Of a stretch of 19,960 bases of DNA, positions 6,239-14,808 are shown piece by piece. Both the position numbers and the translations under genes were made by a program. A model generated the notes under the pieces. That model did no database searches and was not told the DNA's origin. It saw nothing but the letters and a program-made list of their open reading frames with translations. The stretch is from JBQTII01 sp052387905 (GTDB lineage: Bacteria; Actinomycetota; Actinomycetes; Sporichthyales; Sporichthyaceae): the NCBI GenBank assembly GCA_052387905.1, contig JBQTIR010000060.1, forward strand, positions 1 through 19,960, in the 5' to 3' direction. The stretch's first letter is position 1. Each line of letters begins with the position of its first letter.

Positions 6239-7639
6239 GTGAGCAGATCAGCGCACCCCGCCGGGCCCCGGCACGCCGACGGGCTCGCGGCCGAGGGCCT
6301 GGGTGCCCCGCCGGCCGATCTCAACGCCCTGGACCCCGCCGTCTGGCCGACGAATCTCGTGCGCGGCACGGATGGCGTGGTGACGATTGCCGGCCTCGAC
6401 GTCCGCGACCTCGCCGCCGAGTTCGGCACGCCCGCCTTTCTGATCGACGAGGCGGATTTCCGCGCCCGAGCCCGGGCCTACGCTCAGGCCTTCGCCGGCG
6501 CCGATGTGTTCTACGCCGGGAAGGCCTTCCTGTGCTCCGCGGTGGCTCGCTGGGTCGCCGAGGAAGGCCTGGGCCTGGACGTCTGCAGCGCCGGCGAGCT
6601 CGCGATCGCCCTGCGCGCCGGCTTCCCGCCCGAGCGGATCGCGTTGCACGGCAACAACAAGTCGGTCGCGGAGTTGGCGATGGCCCTCGATGCCGGCGTC
6701 GGGCGGATCATCCTCGATTCCCACGCCGAGATCGTCCGCCTGGCCGCACTGGCCGCCGAGCGCAACACCGTCGCGACCGTCCTGATCAGGGTGACGGTCG
6801 GCGTCGAGGCCCACACCCACGAGTTCATCGCGACCGCCCACGAGGACCAGAAGTTCGGGTTCTCCCTGGGCGACGGGAGCGCGGCGGAGGCCGCGCGGCG
6901 CATCCTCAAGCTCCCGAGCCTGGCCCTGGCCGGCCTGCACTCCCACATCGGGAGCCAGATCTTCGACACCTCCGGATTCGAGGTGGCTGCCCACCGTCTG
7001 GTCGGCCTCGCCGCCGCGATCCGCGACGAGCACGGCGTCGAACTGCCCGAACTCGACCTCGGTGGCGGCCTCGGCATCGCGTACACCTCCGGCGACGACC
7101 CGGCTGACGTCTACGCGACCGCGACCGCGCTGGGCGACATCGTGGCCAAGGAGTGCGCCGCGGCCGGTCTGGCCCAACCCCGCCTGTCGGTCGAGCCGGG
7201 CCGGGCGATCGTCGGACCGGGCACTGTCACCCTCTACGAGGTGGGCACCGTCAAAGAGGTCACGCTCGGCTCGGGGCACACCCGCACCTACGTCTCCGTC
7301 GACGGCGGCATGAGCGACAACATCCGCACCGCGCTCTACGACGCCGTCTACACCGCCGCGCTGGTCTCGCGATCCTCCTCGGCGCCGCCGATGATCTCCC
7401 GCCTGGTGGGCAAGCACTGCGAGAGCGGTGACATCGTGGTCCGCGACCTCTACCTTCCCTCCGACATCGCGGCCGGAGACCTGGTCGCGGTGGCGGCGAC
7501 GGGGGCCTACTGCCGCTCGATGGCCAGCAACTACAACGCGCTCGGGCGACCACCGGTCCTTGCACTGCGCGACGGGGCAGCGCGGATCATCATGCGCCGC
7601 GAGACCGACGAGGACCTGGCCAGGCTCGACGTCGGCTAG
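6239..7639 (+). CDS. lysA: Diaminopimelate decarboxylase
   Basis: This 466-residue PLP enzyme removes CO2 from meso-diaminopimelate to make lysine, the last step of the pathway. It has the fold type III alanine-racemase-like barrel: the PLP lysine K95 in YAGKAF, then HSHIGSQ, the phosphate-binding GGGLGIAY, EPGRAIVGPG, and the C-terminal HCESGD motif carrying the conserved cysteine. The frame is open far upstream into argS. The GTG at 6239 was chosen because GGAGAG stands 5 bases before it and because the following sequence resembles the short variable N-terminus seen in actinobacterial LysA. The gap to hom is 128 bases without a clear terminator. Confidence 0.96.
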   Translation: MSRSAHPAGPRHADGLAAEGLGAPPADLNALDPAVWPTNLVRGTDGVVTIAGLDVRDLAAEFGTPAFLIDEADFRARARAYAQAFAGADVFYAGKAFLCSAVARWVAEEGLGLDVCSAGELAIALRAGFPPERIALHGNNKSVAELAMALDAGVGRIILDSHAEIVRLAALAAERNTVATVLIRVTVGVEAHTHEFIATAHEDQKFGFSLGDGSAAEAARRILKLPSLALAGLHSHIGSQIFDTSGFEVAAHRLVGLAAAIRDEHGVELPELDLGGGLGIAYTSGDDPADVYATATALGDIVAKECAAAGLAQPRLSVEPGRAIVGPGTVTLYEVGTVKEVTLGSGHTRTYVSVDGGMSDNIRTALYDAVYTAALVSRSSSAPPMISRLVGKHCESGDIVVRDLYLPSDIAAGDLVAVAATGAYCRSMASNYNALGRPPVLALRDGAARIIMRRETDEDLARLDVG

Positions 7640-7767
7640 CGGCCCTTCGCGCGCGCCGCGCCGGACCCGCGGGGGACCTCGGATGTGCGCCCGGGCCGTC
7701 CGTGCTGGGAGACTGGCGAAAGAACGGGGCATCACCGCCCTCAGGTACGACGCGAGAAGAGGCGACG

Positions 7768-9087
7768 ATGGGCAGCACGCGGACCGGCCCCGTGCGGGTG
7801 GGACTGCTCGGCTGCGGAGTCGTCGGAACCGAGGTCGTGCGGCAGTTGGCGAATCAGGCCGAGGACCTCACCGCCCGCATCGGAGCGCCGCTGGAGCTGG
7901 TGGGCATCGCCGTCCGCCGCGCCGGCAGGATCGCCGAACGGGCCCGCGAGCTGGGCGTCGACCCCGCCCTGTTCACCACGGACTCCGCGGAGCTGGTCTC
8001 GCGCGAGCTCGACATCGTCATCGAGGTGATCGGCGGGATCGAACCCGCGCGCAGCCTCATCCTGTCCGCGATGGAGAACGGTGCCTCGGTCGTCACCGCG
8101 AACAAGGCGCTGCTCGCCGAGGACGGTTCGACGCTCTACGCCGCGGCCGAGAAGTACGGCGTCGACCTCTATTACGAGGCCGCCGTGGCCGGCGCGATCC
8201 CACTGCTGCGCCCACTGCGCGAATCGATGGTCGGGGACCGGGTCCGCCGCGTGCTGGGCATCGTCAACGGCACCACCAATTTCATCCTCTCCCGGATGAC
8301 CGCAACCGGGGCCGGCTTCACCGAGGCCCTCGAAGAGGCCAGCGCCCTCGGGTACGCCGAGGCCGACCCGAGCGCGGACGTCGAGGGTTTCGACGCCGCG
8401 GCCAAGGCCGCCATCCTCGCCTCGCTCGCCTTCCACAGCCGGGTCACCGCCGCTGACGTCTACCGCGAGGGCATCACCGAGGTCAGCTCCGCCGACGTGG
8501 CCAGCGCCCGGGAGATGAACAGCGTCATCAAGCTGCTCGCCATCTGTGAACTCTCCGATGACGGCACGTCCATCGGCGTGCGGGTGCACCCGGCGATGAT
8601 CCCGCTCAGCCACCCCCTCGCCGGAGTCGGCGACGCGTTCAACGCGGTCTTCGTCGAGGCCGAATCCGCCGGGCAGGTCATGTTCTACGGCCGCGGCGCC
8701 GGCGGCGCCCCGACCGCCAGCGCCGTCCTCGGCGACCTCGTCGCTGTGGCCCGGCACCGCGTCGTGGGTGGGCGCGGGCCGGGGGAGTCCGCCTACGCCC
8801 AGTTGGCAATCCGGCCGATGGGCGAGAGTCACACCCGGTACTACATCAGCCTCGACGTCGCGGAGAAGCCCGGTGTCCTGGCCCAGGTGGCGACGGTGTT
8901 CGCCGAACACGGTGTCTCGATCCAGACGGTGCGTCAGCACGGACACGCCGAGGACGCCACTCTCGTGGTCGTGACCCACCGAGCCCCGGATTCGGCCTTG
9001 GCCGCCACGGTCGCGCACCTGCGCGGCCTGGACGCGGTGCGGGCCGTCGCGAGCGTGATGCGCGTGGAAGGTGACCCGGCCTCATGA
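7768..9087 (+). CDS. hom: Homoserine dehydrogenase
   Basis: This 439-residue enzyme reduces aspartate semialdehyde to homoserine with NAD(P)H, at the branch to threonine and methionine. The Rossmann motif GxGxxG is G15-C-G17-V-V-G20. NGTTNFIL and the segment GYAEADPSADVEGFDAAAKAA hold the conserved catalytic acid and lysine. A C-terminal ACT domain (about 357-430) is the usual site of allosteric threonine inhibition. The monofunctional form without an aspartokinase domain is usual in actinobacteria. The ATG at 7768 follows AGAAGAGG by 5 bases; an in-frame extension upstream is less likely. The stop overlaps the thrC start (ATGA), so the two genes are probably translated together. Confidence 0.97.
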   Translation: MGSTRTGPVRVGLLGCGVVGTEVVRQLANQAEDLTARIGAPLELVGIAVRRAGRIAERARELGVDPALFTTDSAELVSRELDIVIEVIGGIEPARSLILSAMENGASVVTANKALLAEDGSTLYAAAEKYGVDLYYEAAVAGAIPLLRPLRESMVGDRVRRVLGIVNGTTNFILSRMTATGAGFTEALEEASALGYAEADPSADVEGFDAAAKAAILASLAFHSRVTAADVYREGITEVSSADVASAREMNSVIKLLAICELSDDGTSIGVRVHPAMIPLSHPLAGVGDAFNAVFVEAESAGQVMFYGRGAGGAPTASAVLGDLVAVARHRVVGGRGPGESAYAQLAIRPMGESHTRYYISLDVAEKPGVLAQVATVFAEHGVSIQTVRQHGHAEDATLVVVTHRAPDSALAATVAHLRGLDAVRAVASVMRVEGDPAS

Positions 9088-10172
9088 TTGCCCCCTCCGC
9101 ACTGTCCGGTGTCCGCACCCATCAGTGGCGCGGCATCATCACCGAGTACCGCGACCGGATGCCGGTCACGGACACCACCCCGGTGGTGACCCTGGGCGAG
9201 GGGGGCACCCCCTTGGTGTCGGCGCCAATCATCTCCGAGCTGGTGGGCTGCGAGGTCTTCCTCAAGGTCGAGGGTGCGAACCCCACGGGGTCCTTCAAGG
9301 ACCGCGGCATGACGATGGCCATCTCCAAGGCCGCCGAAGAGGGCGCCAAAGCCGTGATCTGCGCCTCCACCGGCAATACCAGCGCCTCCGCGGCTGCCTA
9401 TGCCGTGCGCGCCGGCATGATCTGCGCGGTGCTCGTCCCGCAGGGCAAGATCGCGCTGGGCAAGATGAGTCAGGCCCTCGTGCACGGCTCGCGCATCCTG
9501 GCTGTCCAGGGCAACTTCGACGACTGCTTGACGTTGGCCCGCGACCTCGCCGAGCACTACCCGGTCTCACTGGTCAACTCGGTGAACGAGTTTCGTATCG
9601 AGGGCCAGAAGAGCGCCGCGTTCGAGATCGTCGATGCGCTCGGCGACGCCCCGGACATCCACGCGTTGCCGGTGGGGAACGCGGGGAACATCACGGCCTA
9701 TTGGAAGGGTTACACCGAGTACGCCGCCGATGGTCCGGCCACCCGGCGCCCGATGATGCTGGGCTTCCAGGCCGCCGGGGCTGCCCCCTTCGTCTCCGGC
9801 GCTCCGGTCGTGAACCCGCAGACGCTGGCCACCGCGATCCGCATCGGCAACCCGGCGTCCTGGCATCAGGCGATCGCCGCGCGCGATGAATCCGGCGGCC
9901 GCATCGATGCTGTGACCGATCGTCAGATTCTTTCGGCTTACCGACTGCTCGCCTCGCGGGAGGGTGTCTTCGTCGAACCGGCTTCGGCCGCGAGCGTCGC
10001 CGGCATCCTGCAGGCCCGCGAACAGGGCTGGCTCCCGACCGGGGTGCGCATCGTCGCCACGGTGACCGGCAATGGCCTCAAGGACCCCGAGTGGGCTATC
10101 GCCGGCGCCCCGGCACCGCTCACCGTTCCGATCGACGCCGGCGTGGCCGCCGAGCACCTCGGCCTGGTCTGA
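9084..10172 (+). CDS. thrC: Threonine synthase
   Basis: This 362-residue PLP enzyme of fold type II converts O-phosphohomoserine to threonine and phosphate. The PLP lysine is K72 in GSFKDRG. The glycine-rich phosphate-binding loop appears as CASTGNTSASAAAY, and ATVTGNGLKDP near the C-terminus is typical of the compact ThrC class. Its start overlaps hom by four bases and thrB follows after six bases, so the three genes form one operon. The order hom-thrC-thrB is the usual actinobacterial one. Confidence 0.97.
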   Translation: MIAPSALSGVRTHQWRGIITEYRDRMPVTDTTPVVTLGEGGTPLVSAPIISELVGCEVFLKVEGANPTGSFKDRGMTMAISKAAEEGAKAVICASTGNTSASAAAYAVRAGMICAVLVPQGKIALGKMSQALVHGSRILAVQGNFDDCLTLARDLAEHYPVSLVNSVNEFRIEGQKSAAFEIVDALGDAPDIHALPVGNAGNITAYWKGYTEYAADGPATRRPMMLGFQAAGAAPFVSGAPVVNPQTLATAIRIGNPASWHQAIAARDESGGRIDAVTDRQILSAYRLLASREGVFVEPASAASVAGILQAREQGWLPTGVRIVATVTGNGLKDPEWAIAGAPAPLTVPIDAGVAAEHLGLV

Positions 10173-10178
10173 GCACCG

Positions 10179-11084
10179 GTGGCGCAGTTCATCGACTCAC
10201 CCGTCACCGCGCAAGTCCCCGCGACGAGTGCGAACCTCGGTCCCGGGTTCGACTCCTTCGGTCTCGCGTTAGGTCTCCACGATGAGGTAACGGTCACCGC
10301 GATCGAGGCCGGCCTCGAGATCGAGATCGACGGTGAAGGCGCCGCCACGCTCAGCCGCGACGAGAGCCACCTCGTCGCCCGATCGCTGCGCGCTGCCCTC
10401 GACCTGCTCGGCGGACAACCACCCGGCCTGCGATTGCACTGCCTCAACCGGATCCCGCACGGTCGCGGGCTCGGGTCCTCCTCCGCGGCCATCGTCGCCG
10501 GGATCACGGCGGCCCGTGCGCTGTGCCCCGAGCGGGCCCACCTGCTGGACCCGGTGGCGAGCTTGCGCCTGGCCACCGAGATCGAAGGCCACCCGGACAA
10601 TGTCGCGGCGTGCCTGGCCGGCGGCTTCACGATCGCCTGGACCCAGGCCGACGGCCCGCGGGTCCTGCGTCTGGACCCCTCGCCGGATCTGCTCGCCGTC
10701 GTCTTCGTCCCGGCCACCGAGCTGTCCACCACACGCGCGCGCGGACTGCTGCCCGCCATGGTTCCGCACGCGGACGCCGCGGCCAACGCCGCCCGCGCGG
10801 CGCTGTTGGTCCAGGCGCTGACCACGCGAGCGGATCTGCTGATGGTGGCGACCGAGGACCGCCTGCACCAGGATTACCGGGCCCCGGCGATGCCCGAGAG
10901 TCTGGCGCTGGTCGGTGCGCTGCGGGCCGCTGGCGTTCCGGCCACCATCTCCGGCGCCGGCCCGAGCGTGCTGGCGCTCGCCGCCCCCGACACCGTGCTC
11001 ACCGCGGGGGGCATCGCGGGGGAGTCCTGGCAGGTCTACCGGCTCCCCGTTGATGCGGCCGGAGCCCGGATCCTGTCGTCCTGA
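10179..11084 (+). CDS. thrB: Homoserine kinase
   Basis: This 301-residue GHMP-family kinase phosphorylates homoserine with ATP to give the substrate of ThrC. Motif 1 is PATSANLGPGFDSFGLAL near the N-terminus, the ATP-binding motif 2 is PHGRGLGSSSA at 93-103, and the C-terminal motif 3 is ISGAGPSVLAL. The GTG start at 10179 has no good Shine-Dalgarno sequence, but it is 6 bases after the thrC stop and gives the normal N-terminus, so re-initiation or coupling is likely. The gene ends the threonine operon; 286 bases separate it from rho. Confidence 0.96.
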   Translation: MAQFIDSPVTAQVPATSANLGPGFDSFGLALGLHDEVTVTAIEAGLEIEIDGEGAATLSRDESHLVARSLRAALDLLGGQPPGLRLHCLNRIPHGRGLGSSSAAIVAGITAARALCPERAHLLDPVASLRLATEIEGHPDNVAACLAGGFTIAWTQADGPRVLRLDPSPDLLAVVFVPATELSTTRARGLLPAMVPHADAAANAARAALLVQALTTRADLLMVATEDRLHQDYRAPAMPESLALVGALRAAGVPATISGAGPSVLALAAPDTVLTAGGIAGESWQVYRLPVDAAGARILSS

Positions 11085-11126
11085 TCCCCGGGTGAGGCGG
11101 GTCGGGAGTGCGGGGGGACTCAGTGG

Positions 11127-11135
11127 TGTTATCGT
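11127..11135 (+). promoter_or_regulatory. Candidate extended -10 promoter for rho
   Basis: TGTTATCGT carries the TGn extension followed by TATCGT, which fits TAnnnT. The implied start near 11142 gives a leader of about 230 bases before the rho start codon. No -35 hexamer is evident, as is common with extended -10 promoters. Confidence 0.4.
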
Positions 11136-11297
11136 GAGGGCCGCACCAGGCGCGCCGAATCATCAGGCGCTTGCCGTGTCGATTCCCTGTAGAGCGTTCC
11201 CTTCCCGTTCAGGCCCGCTAGCGGTGCCGTGACGGTCGGTCATCGCTCGCATCGCGGTGCAGATCCACTCTCGTCCCACCACTCCGCCGTCGGCGGA

Positions 11298-11318
11298 CCC
11301 CGGGCAGCCGGGGATTTT
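11298..11318 (+). promoter_or_regulatory. GC-rich hairpin followed by T-run in the rho leader
   Basis: CCCCGG (11298-11303) pairs with CCGGGG (11308-11313) around the loop GCAG, and ATTTT follows at once. This is the form of a short intrinsic terminator or attenuator. It lies 53 bases upstream of the rho start, inside the probable leader, so conditional termination or a pause there could limit rho expression. The rest of the 286-base thrB-rho gap shows no gene. Confidence 0.4.
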
Positions 11319-11370
11319 CCACACCGGCCCGTCGCGCGTCTGCCGCCGGGACCGGGGAAGGACACTCGTC

Positions 11371-13290
11371 TTGACCGACACCACTGAACTCGTCGAGGCC
11401 TCCGGCGCCACCTCCGCCGCCGCCCCCACCAGGCGCCGCCGCGGCGGCGGGCTGGAGGGAATGGTCCTCGCCGAGCTCCAGGCCATGGCCGGCGACCTCG
11501 GCCTCACCGGCACCGCCCGGATGCGCAAGGGCCAGCTGATCGAGGCAATCTCGGCAGGTAAGGCCGCGCCGGCAGCCGCCCCGGAGCGGGCCGAGCGAGC
11601 GCCCAGTTCCGAGCCGGCCCCGCCGCAGCGCGCCTCCCGCCGCGCCGGCGCCCCGGTCGGTGCTCCCGCCAACTCCATTGCCGAGAGCGCGCCCCAGGAC
11701 AACGGCAGCGCTCGGACGGCCGCGCCGGAGCAGGTCGCCGCGCCTGCCGATCACGCCCCGGACGGCGATGCCGCCACGGAGGTGCGCGAGCGCCCCGACC
11801 GTGGCGAGCGGCCCGAGCGCCGCGAGCGTCAACGTGATCGCGGTGAGCGTCGCGAGCGCCAGCAGGGTGACCGTCCCCAGGGTGACCGCCTCCAGGGTGA
11901 GCGCACCCAGAGCGACCGCCCACAGAACGACCGCGCGCAGAACGACCGCCTGCAGAATGAACGTCGCCACGGCGCCGCTCCGCAGGGCCCTGCACGTGAG
12001 CGCCACAGCGACGGCCCCCTCGACGACGATGACGACGGCACGGGGCGTGGGCGGCGGCGCGGGCGCTACCGGGAGCGCAACCGGGGTCGCGGTGGTCGGG
12101 TCGGCGCCGGCGGATTCGAACCCGCCGAGCGGGAGATCACCGAGGACGATGTTCTGGTCCCAGTGGCGGGCATCCTCGACATTCACGAGAACTACGCCTT
12201 CGTGCGGACCTCCGGGTACCTTCCCGGACCCAACGACGTCTACGTCTCGCTGGCCCAGGTCCGCAAGACGGGCCTTCGCAAGGGCGACGCCGTCACCGGC
12301 GCGGTGCGCCAGCCGGCCGATGGCGAGCGCCGGGAGAAGTTCAACGCGCTGGTACGCCTCGACACCGTGAACGGCATGGAGCCGGAGCAGGCGCGCGAGC
12401 GCACGGAGTTCAGCAAGCTCACCCCGTTGTACCCGCAGGAGCGCCTGCGCCTGGAGCACGACCCCGCGCAGATGACCACGCGGGTTATCGACCTGGTCTG
12501 CCCGATCGGCAAGGGCCAGCGCGGCCTGATCGTCTCCCCGCCCAAGGCCGGCAAGACGATGGTGCTGCAGGCGATCGCGAACGCGATCACCCGCAACAAC
12601 CCCGAGGCCCACCTGATGGTTGTGCTCGTCGACGAGCGCCCCGAAGAGGTCACCGACATGCAGCGCTCGGTCAAGGGTGAGGTCATTGCCTCGACCTTCG
12701 ACCGGCCGGCCGAGGACCACACGATCATCGCCGAGTTGGCGATCGAGCGGGCCAAGCGTCTGGTCGAACTCGGCCATGACGTGGTGATCCTGCTGGACTC
12801 CATCACCCGTCTGGGTCGCGCCTACAACCTGGCCGCGCCGACGTCGGGCCGCATCCTCTCCGGTGGGGTCGACTCGACCGCGCTCTACCCGCCCAAGCGG
12901 TTCTTCGGTGCGGCGCGCAACATCGAAGGTGGCGGCTCGCTGACGATCCTCGCCACGGCCCTGGTCGAGACCGGGTCCCGGATGGACGAGGTCATCTTCG
13001 AGGAGTTCAAGGGCACCGGAAACATGGAGCTCAAGCTCGACCGCAAGCTCGCGGACAAGCGGATCTTCCCGGCCGTCGACATCGATTCCTCGGGTACCCG
13101 CAAGGAAGAACTGCTGATGAGCAAGGAGGAGCTGGCGATCGTCTGGAAGCTCCGCCGCGTGATGTCGGCCCTCGCCGACCAGCAGGCCATCGAGTTGCTG
13201 CTCGACCGGCTCAAGAAGACGAAGACCAACATCGAATTCCTGATGCAGGTACAGAAGACGTCCCCGGGCCCCGAAGGCGCCGACGACTGA
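11371..13290 (+). CDS. rho: Transcription termination factor Rho
   Basis: This 639-residue RNA-dependent ATPase forms a hexamer that threads nascent RNA and stops transcription. An N-terminal SAP-like Rho_N segment (about 30-60) is followed by a long low-complexity Arg/Asp/Glu/Gln-rich insertion (about 65-245), as in other actinobacterial Rho proteins and absent from E. coli Rho (419 residues). Then come the RNA-binding domain (GILDIHENYAFVRTSGYLPG), the P-loop PPKAGKT at 390-396, DERPEEVTDM, LLDSITRLGRAYN and the RNA-contacting GTGNMEL region. The TTG start at 11371 is preceded by GGGGAAGGA with 8 bases spacing and gives the family N-terminus; the GTG at 11257 would add 38 unusual residues and is disfavoured. 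An own promoter and leader lie upstream. Confidence 0.96.
   Translation: MTDTTELVEASGATSAAAPTRRRRGGGLEGMVLAELQAMAGDLGLTGTARMRKGQLIEAISAGKAAPAAAPERAERAPSSEPAPPQRASRRAGAPVGAPANSIAESAPQDNGSARTAAPEQVAAPADHAPDGDAATEVRERPDRGERPERRERQRDRGERRERQQGDRPQGDRLQGERTQSDRPQNDRAQNDRLQNERRHGAAPQGPARERHSDGPLDDDDDGTGRGRRRGRYRERNRGRGGRVGAGGFEPAEREITEDDVLVPVAGILDIHENYAFVRTSGYLPGPNDVYVSLAQVRKTGLRKGDAVTGAVRQPADGERREKFNALVRLDTVNGMEPEQARERTEFSKLTPLYPQERLRLEHDPAQMTTRVIDLVCPIGKGQRGLIVSPPKAGKTMVLQAIANAITRNNPEAHLMVVLVDERPEEVTDMQRSVKGEVIASTFDRPAEDHTIIAELAIERAKRLVELGHDVVILLDSITRLGRAYNLAAPTSGRILSGGVDSTALYPPKRFFGAARNIEGGGSLTILATALVETGSRMDEVIFEEFKGTGNMELKLDRKLADKRIFPAVDIDSSGTRKEELLMSKEELAIVWKLRRVMSALADQQAIELLLDRLKKTKTNIEFLMQVQKTSPGPEGADD
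11866..11970 (+). repeat. Seven tandem 15-bp units encoding a pentapeptide repeat in Rho
   Basis: Seven in-frame 15-base units follow one another from 11866 to 11970. They encode five-residue units of the form (G/N/S)-(D/E)-R-x-Q at Rho residues 166-200; the last unit is degenerate. Examples of units are GDRPQ, GERTQ and NDRLQ. The unit length is a multiple of three, so copy number changes keep the frame. The repeats are in the N-terminal insertion, expected to be disordered and to bind RNA. Confidence 0.85.
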
Positions 13291-13299
13291 GCGCTCCTG

Positions 13300-13343
13300 C
13301 CCGCGGCGGCCTATCTCGACCGCGGGTGGCACACTGGTATCAG
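13300..13343 (+). promoter_or_regulatory. Hairpin and candidate promoter between rho and rpmE
   Basis: CCCGCGG (13300-13306) pairs with CCGCGGG (13320-13326), which could help end the rho transcript. Overlapping it, TCGACC (13316-13321) and TATCAG (13338-13343) are spaced by 16 bases and each match the -35 and -10 consensus at four of six positions, which could drive rpmE. Both readings are weak. The 136-base gap holds nothing else. Confidence 0.3.
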
Positions 13344-13426
13344 AGCCCCATGCAAGGGACCGGTTCACGTCTGTGGCACTCCGCCGAGGCGACCCGGACC
13401 GCCGAGTCAGAATCAGGAGCACCGCC

Positions 13427-13648
13427 GTGAAGCCCGACATCCACCCTGCGTACGCCAAGACCGAGGTCGTCTGCACCTGCGGATCGACGTTCGTCACGCG
13501 CAGCACCGCGAAGAACGGCGTCATCCACGCCGACGTCTGCTCGCAGTGCCACCCGTTCTACACGGGCAAGCAGAAGATCCTCGACACCGGCGGCCGCGTC
13601 GCCCGGTTCGAGAAGCGCTTCGGCAAGAAAACTGCCGACCCCAAGTAG
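13427..13648 (+). CDS. rpmE: 50S ribosomal protein L31, zinc-binding form
   Basis: This 73-residue protein of the large ribosomal subunit helps bridge the two subunits. It is the zinc-containing form: C16 and C18 with C38 and C41 (CTC and CSQC) can hold one metal ion. The zinc-free paralogue used in zinc starvation lacks these cysteines. The start GKPDIHP-type N-terminus (here a GTG followed by KPDIHPAY) is standard, with AGGAG 7 bases before it. It sits between rho and prfA as in other actinobacteria and is followed by a strong hairpin. Confidence 0.96.
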   Translation: MKPDIHPAYAKTEVVCTCGSTFVTRSTAKNGVIHADVCSQCHPFYTGKQKILDTGGRVARFEKRFGKKTADPK

Positions 13649-13655
13649 CTCTCCC

Positions 13656-13690
13656 GACGCCGCCGCAGACCTTGTGCCTGCGGCGGCGTC
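13656..13690 (+). terminator. Strong hairpin after rpmE
   Basis: GACGCCGCCGCAG (13656-13668) and CTGCGGCGGCGTC (13678-13690) form a perfect 13-bp stem with a 9-base loop. It begins 7 bases after the rpmE stop and is followed by GTTGTGTCTG, only moderately T-rich, as is typical of actinobacterial terminators. prfA begins 38 bases later. Confidence 0.75.
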
Positions 13691-13728
13691 GTTGTGTCTG
13701 CCCGGACCTGGAGAGATGAGCACACCTG

Positions 13729-14808
13729 ATGTCTGAGACCTCGATGTTCGACGCGATCGGCGAACTGGTCGCCGAGCACGCGGAGCTCGAGCGCGCCATG
13801 GCAGACCCGGCCGCGCACGGAGATCAGGCCGCCGCCCGGCGCATGGGCCGTCGCTATGCGGAACTGAGCCCGATCGTCACGGCGTACCACGACTGGATCA
13901 CCGCAACCGATGACCTCACCGCGGCCATCGAGCTGGGCGCGGAGGACGAGTCCTTCCGGGCCGAGATCCCGTCGATGGAAGCAGCTCGGGATGCCGTGGG
14001 GGAGCGACTGCGCGATCTTCTGCTGCCGCGCGATGAGAACGACGCCAAAGATGTCATTGTCGAGATCAAAGCCGGTGAGGGCGGCCAGGAGTCGGCGCTG
14101 TTCGCCGGTGACCTGCTGCGGATGTACCTGCGCTACGCCGAACGGCGTGGTTGGAAGACCGAAGTGCTCGACGCGATGGAATCCGACCTCGGTGGGTACA
14201 AGGATGTGTCGATCGCGGTGAAGGCCAGGGGGAGTTCCACCGACGGCGTGTGGGCCCGGCTGAAGTACGAAGGCGGCGTGCATCGCGTCCAGCGGGTCCC
14301 GGTGACGGAGTCCCAGGGGCGTATCCACACCTCGGCCGCGGGCGTGCTCGTGCTGCCCGAGGCCGAAGACGTCGAGGTCGACATCAACCCGGGCGACCTG
14401 CGGGTGGATGTGTTCCGCTCCTCCGGGCCGGGCGGGCAGAGCGTCAACACCACCGACTCGGCGGTCCGGCTCACCCACATCCCGACCGGGATCGTGGTGT
14501 CCTGCCAGAACGAGAAGAGTCAGCTGCAGAACAAGGAACAGGCCATGCGCATCCTGCGGGCCCGCATGCTCGTGGTGGCGCAGGAAGAGGCCGACCGCGA
14601 GGCTGGTGACCTGCGCAAGAGTCAGGTCCGCACGGTCGACCGATCCGAACGCATCCGCACCTACAACTATGCGGAGAACCGGATCTCCGATCACCGGGTC
14701 AACTTCAAGGCCTACAACCTCGACCAGGTACTCGACGGTGACCTGGATGCGGTGATCGACGCCTGCGTCACCGCCGACAACGACGCCAAGATGGGCACCG
14801 GAGTGTGA
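13729..14808 (+). CDS. prfA: Peptide chain release factor 1
   Basis: This 359-residue factor recognises UAA and UAG stop codons and triggers release of the finished peptide. The codon-reading tripeptide P191-V192-T193 identifies RF1 (RF2 has SPF). The GGQ motif at 235-237 (SSGPGGQSVNTTDSA) enters the peptidyl-transferase centre; its glutamine is the target of the methyltransferase PrmC, encoded directly downstream with a four-base overlap (GTGA). The length is normal. The ATG at 13729 starts a typical helical N-terminal domain. Confidence 0.97.
   Translation: MSETSMFDAIGELVAEHAELERAMADPAAHGDQAAARRMGRRYAELSPIVTAYHDWITATDDLTAAIELGAEDESFRAEIPSMEAARDAVGERLRDLLLPRDENDAKDVIVEIKAGEGGQESALFAGDLLRMYLRYAERRGWKTEVLDAMESDLGGYKDVSIAVKARGSSTDGVWARLKYEGGVHRVQRVPVTESQGRIHTSAAGVLVLPEAEDVEVDINPGDLRVDVFRSSGPGGQSVNTTDSAVRLTHIPTGIVVSCQNEKSQLQNKEQAMRILRARMLVVAQEEADREAGDLRKSQVRTVDRSERIRTYNYAENRISDHRVNFKAYNLDQVLDGDLDAVIDACVTADNDAKMGTGV

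Noticed and set aside
7640..7767. lysA-hom gap examined for a terminator or promoter
   Set aside because: Only a 6-bp CGGCCC/GGGCCG pair about 45 bases apart and no TAnnnT element with useful spacing were seen, too little to call.
11176..11232. An 18-codon open frame starting with GTG in the rho leader
   Set aside because: There is no ribosome binding site and no recognisable leader-peptide feature such as a run of one amino acid.
12112..12122. GGATTCGAACC inside rho, identical to part of the T arm of the tRNA-Arg gene (plus-strand reading)
   Set aside because: Only 11 bases are shared and they code for conserved-frame residues of Rho, so this is chance and not an attachment site copy.
11218..13524. 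A 768-codon open frame on the minus strand, opposite rho and rpmE
   Set aside because: Rho and L31 are certain on the plus strand. The antisense product has long Ala/Val/Leu/Gly/Arg runs that reflect the rho repeats and no domain.
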